Source of the DNA: Pseudomonadota bacterium
GTDB taxonomy: Bacteria; Pseudomonadota; Gammaproteobacteria; Steroidobacterales; Steroidobacteraceae
Assembly (NCBI GenBank): GCA_023433465.1
Contig: JAEZCR010000267.1
Span: 1-8,400 of the forward strand
DNA: 8,400 nucleotides
Direction of reading: 5' to 3'
Position 1 is the stretch's first letter, and the number at the start of each line of letters is the position of its first letter. Below are positions 4,867-8,400 of this stretch, one piece after another. The position numbers were made by a program, and so were the translations under genes. Below the pieces are notes generated by a model. The model was not told where the DNA came from and searched no databases. It saw nothing but the letters and a program-made list of their open reading frames with translations.

Positions 4867-6761
4867 TCGGGTCGGGCGGCATCGATCTCCAGCAGATCCG
4901 CGCCCTCCCGCACCTGGTCGCCGACCTGGTAATTCACCTGGCTGACCACGCCGGAGAAAGGAGCAGTCAGCGTGTGCTCCATCTTCATCGCCTCCATGAC
5001 CAGCAGCGGTGCGCCGCGATTCACCTCGTCGCCCGCCTTGACGTTGATGGCGATGATCCGGCCGGGCATCGGCGCGGAAAGACTTCCGTGACGATCCGCG
5101 GCCTGGCCGGTCGGCTCGTACGGATCGACGAGCTGAAAGACCTGGTGTTCGACGCCGCGGAACAGGTGCACCGCGTCGCCCGCGACGACCGTGTCGAAAT
5201 CGAGTTCGGATGGCGGGTCCGCGAAATCGACGATCGTTTTCCGCTCGGTGTCGCGCCATCGAAGGGTCACGGTGCGCCGCGAGCGGCCTGACAATCTCCA
5301 GCCTCCGGCGTCCGACCAGGGCGATGAATCCGTCGCCCGCGCCGTCGCCCGCGCCATCGCCCGCCACGCCGCGAAGCGCCATACGGATTCCGCTGGTTCG
5401 TGACGCTGCGGCAAGACGTGCGTCCTCTCGTGCTCGATGAGCGCGGTATCGAGCCGGCCCTCGACGAAGGACGGCGCGGTCGCGAGGCGCCCGAGGAATT
5501 CGACGTTCGTGCGCACGCCCGCGACCCGGAAACGCTCGAGCGCGGCGCGCAGGCGCACGATCGCTTCCGCGCGAGTCGCGCCATGAACGACGAGCTTCGC
5601 GATCATCGGGTCGTAGTAAGGCGTGATCTCGTCGCCCTGGCGCACGCTCGTGTCGATACGCAGGTCCGCCGACTCCGGTGGCGTCGCGAGGTATTCGAGA
5701 CGGCCGATCGACGGCAGGAATTCGCGCTCGGGATCCTCGGCGTATATGCGGGCTTCGATGGCATGTCCCGCGATCTTCAATTCATCCTGCGTCAAAGACA
5801 GCGACTCGCCCGCTGCGACCCGGAGCTGCCACTCGACGAGATCGAGCCCGGTGATCATTTCGGTCACGGGATGTTCGACCTGCAGGCGCGTATTCATCTC
5901 CATGAAGTAGAACGCGCCGTCCGGGCCGGCGATGAACTCCACCGTGCCGGCGCCGACGTAGTTCACGGCACGCGCCGCCGCGACCGCCGCCTCACCCATC
6001 GCGCGGCGCCGCTCGGGTGTCATGCCCGGCGCCGGCGCCTCTTCGATGACCTTCTGATGGCGGCGTTGCACGGAGCAGTCGCGCTCGAACAGGTGGACGA
6101 CGTTGCCGTGTCTGTCGCCGAAGACCTGGATTTCGATGTGCCGCGCGGTCGTGACGAACTTCTCGAGCAGCACCCGGGCATCGCCGAATGCCGCGCCCGC
6201 CTCGCGCTGGCAGCTCGCGAGCGCGGCCGCGAAGTCTTCCGCGCGATCGACCCGCCGCATGCCCTTGCCGCCGCCACCCGCCACGGCCTTGATGAGCACC
6301 GGAAAGCCGATTCGTTCGGCCTGCGAGAGTAGATAGTCTGGCTCCTGGCGGTCGCCGTGATACCCCGGCGTCAGCGGCACGCCGGCCTTCTCCATGAGCG
6401 CCTTGGCCGCGGACTTGGAGCCCATCGTCTCGATGGACCCGGGGGAAGGACCGACGAATGTGAGACCCGCCGCGCCGCAGGCGTGCGCGAACTGCGCGTT
6501 TTCAGATAGAAAGCCGTAGCCGGGGTGAATCGCCCGCGCGCCGGTCTTGCGCGCGGCTTCGATGATGACGTCGCCGCGCAGGTAACTGTCCCGCGGCAGC
6601 GCGCCACCGATGTAGACAGCCTCGTCGCAGGCCGCGACGTGCGCGGCGCGTGCATCGACATCGGAATACACGGCGACCGTGGAAATGCCGAGTCGCCGCG
6701 CGGTACGCGCCACGCGGCAGGCGATCTCGCCGCGGTTCGCGATGAGCAGCTTCGGGAACAC
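4863..6761 (-). CDS. liuD: 3-methylcrotonyl-CoA carboxylase alpha (biotin carboxylase/biotin carrier) subunit
   Basis: ATP-dependent biotin carboxylase fused to a biotin carrier domain; with the liuB product it carboxylates 3-methylcrotonyl-CoA in leucine breakdown. The protein has 632 residues, within the family range of about 620-670. Start: GTG at 6761-6759 (read as fMet, then FPKLLIANRGEIACRV), two bases after the liuC stop; the frame is open further upstream, but that part lies inside liuC. The biotin carboxylase domain spans about 2-445: ATP-grasp loop AGGGGKGMRR (161-170), ERDCSVQRRHQKVIEEAPAP (226-245), MNTRLQVEHPVTE (289-301). A variable linker (about 446-558) holds a 12-bp repeat array. 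The carrier domain is at the end, with the biotinylation motif EAMKMEH and target Lys593. Acetyl-, propionyl- or geranyl-CoA carboxylase subunits are similar; the liuB-liuC context decides for methylcrotonyl-CoA. Confidence 0.93.
   Translation of the reverse strand: MFPKLLIANRGEIACRVARTARRLGISTVAVYSDVDARAAHVAACDEAVYIGGALPRDSYLRGDVIIEAARKTGARAIHPGYGFLSENAQFAHACGAAGLTFVGPSPGSIETMGSKSAAKALMEKAGVPLTPGYHGDRQEPDYLLSQAERIGFPVLIKAVAGGGGKGMRRVDRAEDFAAALASCQREAGAAFGDARVLLEKFVTTARHIEIQVFGDRHGNVVHLFERDCSVQRRHQKVIEEAPAPGMTPERRRAMGEAAVAAARAVNYVGAGTVEFIAGPDGAFYFMEMNTRLQVEHPVTEMITGLDLVEWQLRVAAGESLSLTQDELKIAGHAIEARIYAEDPEREFLPSIGRLEYLATPPESADLRIDTSVRQGDEITPYYDPMIAKLVVHGATRAEAIVRLRAALERFRVAGVRTNVEFLGRLATAPSFVEGRLDTALIEHERTHVLPQRHEPAESVWRFAAWRAMARATARATDSSPWSDAGGWRLSGRSRRTVTLRWRDTERKTIVDFADPPSELDFDTVVAGDAVHLFRGVEHQVFQLVDPYEPTGQAADRHGSLSAPMPGRIIAINVKAGDEVNRGAPLLVMEAMKMEHTLTAPFSGVVSQVNYQVGDQVREGADLLEIDAARPD
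5331..5366 (-). repeat. 12-bp tandem repeat in the liuD linker
   Basis: Two perfect copies of CGTCGCCCGCGC (5331-5342, 5343-5354) are followed by a third with two differences, CATCGCCCGCCA (5355-5366), as read on the plus strand. On the coding strand they give WRAM, ARAT, ARAT (residues about 466-477 of LiuD). They lie in the divergent region between the biotin carboxylase and carrier domains, where added or lost units keep the frame. Confidence 0.75.
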
Positions 6762-6763
6762 GT

Positions 6764-7558
6764 CTATTTCTTGTGCGCCCAGGCCGGGGCGCGCCTTTCG
6801 AGGAAGGCCGCGATGCCTTCGCGGCCTTCGGCGGACGCGCGTGCATCGGCGATGCATTTCGCGGTCGCCGCGAGCAACACGTCGTCCAGCGGAGCTTCGA
6901 TCACGTCAGCAAGCAGGCGCTTCGTAGCGGCGAGTGCCGCGGGACTCGCGGCAAGCAGTGCGGCGACGACCCTTTCGACCGCGGCATCGAGATTTTCCGC
7001 AGGCACGGCCTCGTGCACGAGTCCAGTCTCGCACGCGCGCCGCGCATCGAACTTCTCGGCGGTGAGCATGTAACGCGACGCGCGGCGCGGCCCCATCGCG
7101 CGCACGAGATGCGGAGAGATGGTCGCGGCCACGATGCCGAGCTTCACTTCGGAGAGCGCGAAGCTCGCCGAGTCCGCCGCGACGACGATGTCGCAGGCCG
7201 CGGCAAGGCCGACACCGCCGCCGAACGCGTCGCCCTGCACACGCGCGATGACCGGCTTCGATGAGGCATGGACGGCATTGAACATGCGCGCGACCTTGAG
7301 CGCGTCGGCGTGATTCTCGGCGTGGCTGTAGTCAGCCACCGTGCGCATCCAGTTCAGGTCCGCGCCGGCGCAGAAGGCGGGCCCACGTGCCGCCACCACC
7401 ACGACGCGCGTGCCGGCGTGCGCCTCGACGTCGGCGAATGCCTGCGCGATGTCCGCGATCAACGCGTCGTTGAATGCATTGCGGACTTCAGGCCGGTTGA
7501 GCCACAACCAGCGAACCGCGCCGCGCTGCTCGATCTCGAGGTGTCGGTAGTCGGACAT
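6764..7558 (-). CDS. liuC: 3-methylglutaconyl-CoA hydratase (enoyl-CoA hydratase/isomerase family)
   Basis: Crotonase-fold hydratase of 264 residues, converting 3-methylglutaconyl-CoA to HMG-CoA after the carboxylase step. Start ATG 7558-7556 gives MSDYRHLEIEQRGAVRWLWL, the normal family N-terminus, 8 bases after the liuB stop. The frame continues open upstream but overlaps liuB and encodes nothing recognisable. Visible motifs are LNRPEVRNAFN (20-30), the oxyanion-hole segment FCAGADLNWM (62-71), GDAFGGGVGLAAACDIVVAAD (109-129) and ALSEVKLGIVAATISP (134-149). Glu137 corresponds to the second catalytic glutamate of crotonases; the first is replaced, since the usual GGGxEL reads GGGVGL. As I recall it, bacterial LiuC/GnyH proteins share this GGGVGL...LSEVxLG...PATISP pattern, which supports the specific call over a generic hydratase. 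It sits between liuB and liuD, with only two bases before the liuD GTG. Confidence 0.88.
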   Translation of the reverse strand: MSDYRHLEIEQRGAVRWLWLNRPEVRNAFNDALIADIAQAFADVEAHAGTRVVVVAARGPAFCAGADLNWMRTVADYSHAENHADALKVARMFNAVHASSKPVIARVQGDAFGGGVGLAAACDIVVAADSASFALSEVKLGIVAATISPHLVRAMGPRRASRYMLTAEKFDARRACETGLVHEAVPAENLDAAVERVVAALLAASPAALAATKRLLADVIEAPLDDVLLAATAKCIADARASAEGREGIAAFLERRAPAWAHKK

Positions 7559-7566
7559 TCGACGCT

Positions 7567-8400
7567 CTACATCCGGAACACGCCGAAGCGAGTTTCGGGG
7601 ATCGGCTGCCGATACGCCAGCGCGAGACCGAGAGCCAGGCACATGCGCGTGTCGCGAGGATCGATGACGCCGTCGTCCCAGAGCCGGGCGGTGGCGTAAT
7701 AGGGATTGCCCTGCGTTTCGTACTGCTCGCGGATCGGCGCCTTGAAGGCGGCTTCCTCCTCCGCGCTCCAGGTGCCGCCCTTCGCCTCGATCGCATCGCG
7801 CCGGACGGTCGCGAGCACGTTCGCGGCCTGCTCGCCGCCCATCACCGAGATCCGGGAGTTGGGCCAGGTCCAGAGGAAACGCGGCGCATACGCGCGCCCG
7901 CACATGCCGTAATTGCCCGCGCCGAAACTCCCGCCGACGATGACGGTGAACTTCGGCACGCGCGCGCACGCGACGGCCGTCACCATCTTGGCTCCGTGAC
8001 GCGCGATGCCCTCGTTCTCGTATTTCTTGCCGACCATGAAGCCCGTGATGTTCTGCAGGAACACGAGCGGGATGCGACGCTGGCAGGCGAGCTCGATGAA
8101 ATGCGCGCCCTTCTGCGCGGACTCCGAGAACAGGATGCCGTTGTTCGCGAGGATCGCGACCGGCATGCCATGGATACGCGCGAAGCCGGTGACGAGAGTC
8201 GTGCCGTAACGCGCCTTCCATTCATCGAATTCACTGCCGTCGACGAGGCGCGCGATGATTTCGCGCGAGTCGAAAGGCTTGCGCGGATCGACCGGGATGA
8301 GGCCGTAAAGATCTTCAGGTGGATAAAGGGGTTCGGGGACAGATCGGGGTTCGGGGACAGATCTATTTGGGACAGATTTGAAATCTGTCCCAAATAGATC
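7567..8400 (-). CDS. liuB: 3-methylcrotonyl-CoA carboxylase beta (carboxyltransferase) subunit, C-terminal half
   Basis: Carboxyltransferase subunit that moves the carboxyl group from biotin to 3-methylcrotonyl-CoA. The visible 277 codons are about half of a protein usually near 535 residues; the 5' part lies beyond the window. The normal C-terminal domain runs from LYPPEDLYG (about 8300-8326) through DGSEFDEWKARYGTTLVTGF, ANNGILFSESAQKGAHF, VFLQNITGFMVG, VGGSFGAGNYGMCGRAY (7888-7938) and ISVMGGEQAANVLATVRRD to the terminal FGVFRM and TAG at 7569-7567. The ATG at 8166 is internal, because the family sequence continues unbroken upstream of it. Upstream of LYPPEDLYG the frame stays open to the window edge but reads DLFGTDFKSVPNRSVPEPRSVPEP-type residues from a palindromic repeat, not family sequence. 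This lies at the linker between the N- and C-terminal carboxyltransferase domains. Whether the gene is intact with an in-frame insertion or is interrupted cannot be told from this window. Confidence 0.88.
   Translation of the reverse strand, partial: DLFGTDFKSVPNRSVPEPRSVPEPLYPPEDLYGLIPVDPRKPFDSREIIARLVDGSEFDEWKARYGTTLVTGFARIHGMPVAILANNGILFSESAQKGAHFIELACQRRIPLVFLQNITGFMVGKKYENEGIARHGAKMVTAVACARVPKFTVIVGGSFGAGNYGMCGRAYAPRFLWTWPNSRISVMGGEQAANVLATVRRDAIEAKGGTWSAEEEAAFKAPIREQYETQGNPYYATARLWDDGVIDPRDTRMCLALGLALAYRQPIPETRFGVFRM
8328..8363 (-). repeat. Perfect 18-bp direct repeat, two copies, in liuB
   Basis: GGGGTTCGGGGACAGATC occurs at 8328-8345 and again, without gap, at 8346-8363 (plus-strand reading). 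On the liuB strand it encodes the hexapeptide RSVPEP twice. The unit contains the GGGGACAGATC core of the element arm, so the array looks like a duplicated end of the neighbouring palindrome. Eighteen is a multiple of three, so the duplication does not break the frame. Confidence 0.85.
8360..8400. repeat. Perfect 20-bp-arm palindrome at the window edge, in liuB
   Basis: The left arm GATCTATTTGGGACAGATTT (8360-8379) and the right arm AAATCTGTCCCAAATAGATC (8381-8400) are perfectly complementary around a single central G (8380). The right arm ends on the last base of the window, so the element probably continues. The left arm joins the 18-bp direct repeat; 8353-8368 (GGGGACAGATCTATTT) is identical to the left arm of the element at 2405-2420. 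It is read through in frame by liuB. Confidence 0.9.

Noticed and set aside
4846..4892. CTGGAG/CTCCAG inverted repeat around the convergent stops as a terminator
   Set aside because: Only 6 bp of stem with a 35-base loop and no T-run; it is not distinguishable from chance.
3991..5382. A 463-codon minus-strand frame spanning the liuD/nitroreductase junction
   Set aside because: It is out of frame with liuD and antisense to the nitroreductase and the end of yebC; its arginine-rich translation shows no family sequence.
5400..6332. A 310-codon plus-strand frame antisense to liuD
   Set aside because: The liuD frame on the other strand has full biotin carboxylase motifs; this translation is the complement pattern of those codons with no own motif or start signal.
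6767..6857. A longer LiuD start (ATG at 6857) adding 32 residues
   Set aside because: The added part is arginine-rich, lies inside liuC in another frame and has no family match; the GTG at 6761 begins exactly at the conserved FPKLLIANRGEIA.
7559..8221. LiuC frame extended upstream to 8221 as a fusion protein
   Set aside because: The extra 221 codons overlap liuB out of frame and encode no domain; MSDYRHLEIEQ at 7558 is the normal hydratase start.
7980..8393. A minus-strand frame starting at ATG 8393 within the repeat element
   Set aside because: It is out of frame with liuB, and its start codon comes from the repeat; the rest is a serine/arginine-rich shadow of the carboxyltransferase codons.

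Overview
This is a high-GC bacterial window with the gene content of an aerobic proteobacterium. The leucine-catabolism (liu) cluster, the short -10-like boxes directly before start codons and the GGGGACAGATYTATTT-type palindromic repeats all suggest a gammaproteobacterium of the Xanthomonadales/Steroidobacteraceae kind. That placement is an inference of low to moderate confidence, because the window has no rRNA or other marker.

Plus strand, 1-4866. The window opens in the C-terminal half of the ribosome-associated GTPase TypA/BipA, which ends at a strong intrinsic terminator (934-960). A tightly packed run follows: a DUF2721 membrane protein, a secreted cyclophilin-type peptidyl-prolyl isomerase, a secreted alpha/beta hydrolase of the proline iminopeptidase (S33) type, a YebC-family protein and a YdjA-like nitroreductase. 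The first three are joined by two successive TGATG stop/start overlaps, YebC follows after 36 bp, and the nitroreductase starts one base after the YebC stop. No shared pathway is obvious. Together they look like housekeeping and quality-control genes.

Minus strand, 8400-4863. Three genes read leftward in the order liuB (C-terminal half only, cut by the window edge), liuC and liuD. They encode the carboxyltransferase subunit of 3-methylcrotonyl-CoA carboxylase, 3-methylglutaconyl-CoA hydratase, and the biotin carboxylase/biotin carrier subunit. Together they carry leucine degradation from 3-methylcrotonyl-CoA to HMG-CoA. The last gene, liuD, converges on the nitroreductase, and both stop codons lie in one CTAG tetranucleotide. 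There is therefore no room for liuE (HMG-CoA lyase) at the usual place.

The most unusual content is a pair of related palindromic repeat elements, both lying inside open reading frames. One (2405-2476) supplies the start region and the basic n-region of the hydrolase signal peptide. The other (8328-8400, continuing off the window) lies in frame in liuB at the linker between the two carboxyltransferase domains. Both carry GGGGACAGAT-C-TATTT-like arms. They resemble in principle the in-frame coding palindromes of Rickettsia (RPEs) or REP-type elements mobilised in trans. No transposase is present in the window. No rRNA, tRNA, CRISPR array, insertion sequence or replication origin was seen, and there is no gene-free stretch over 300 bases.
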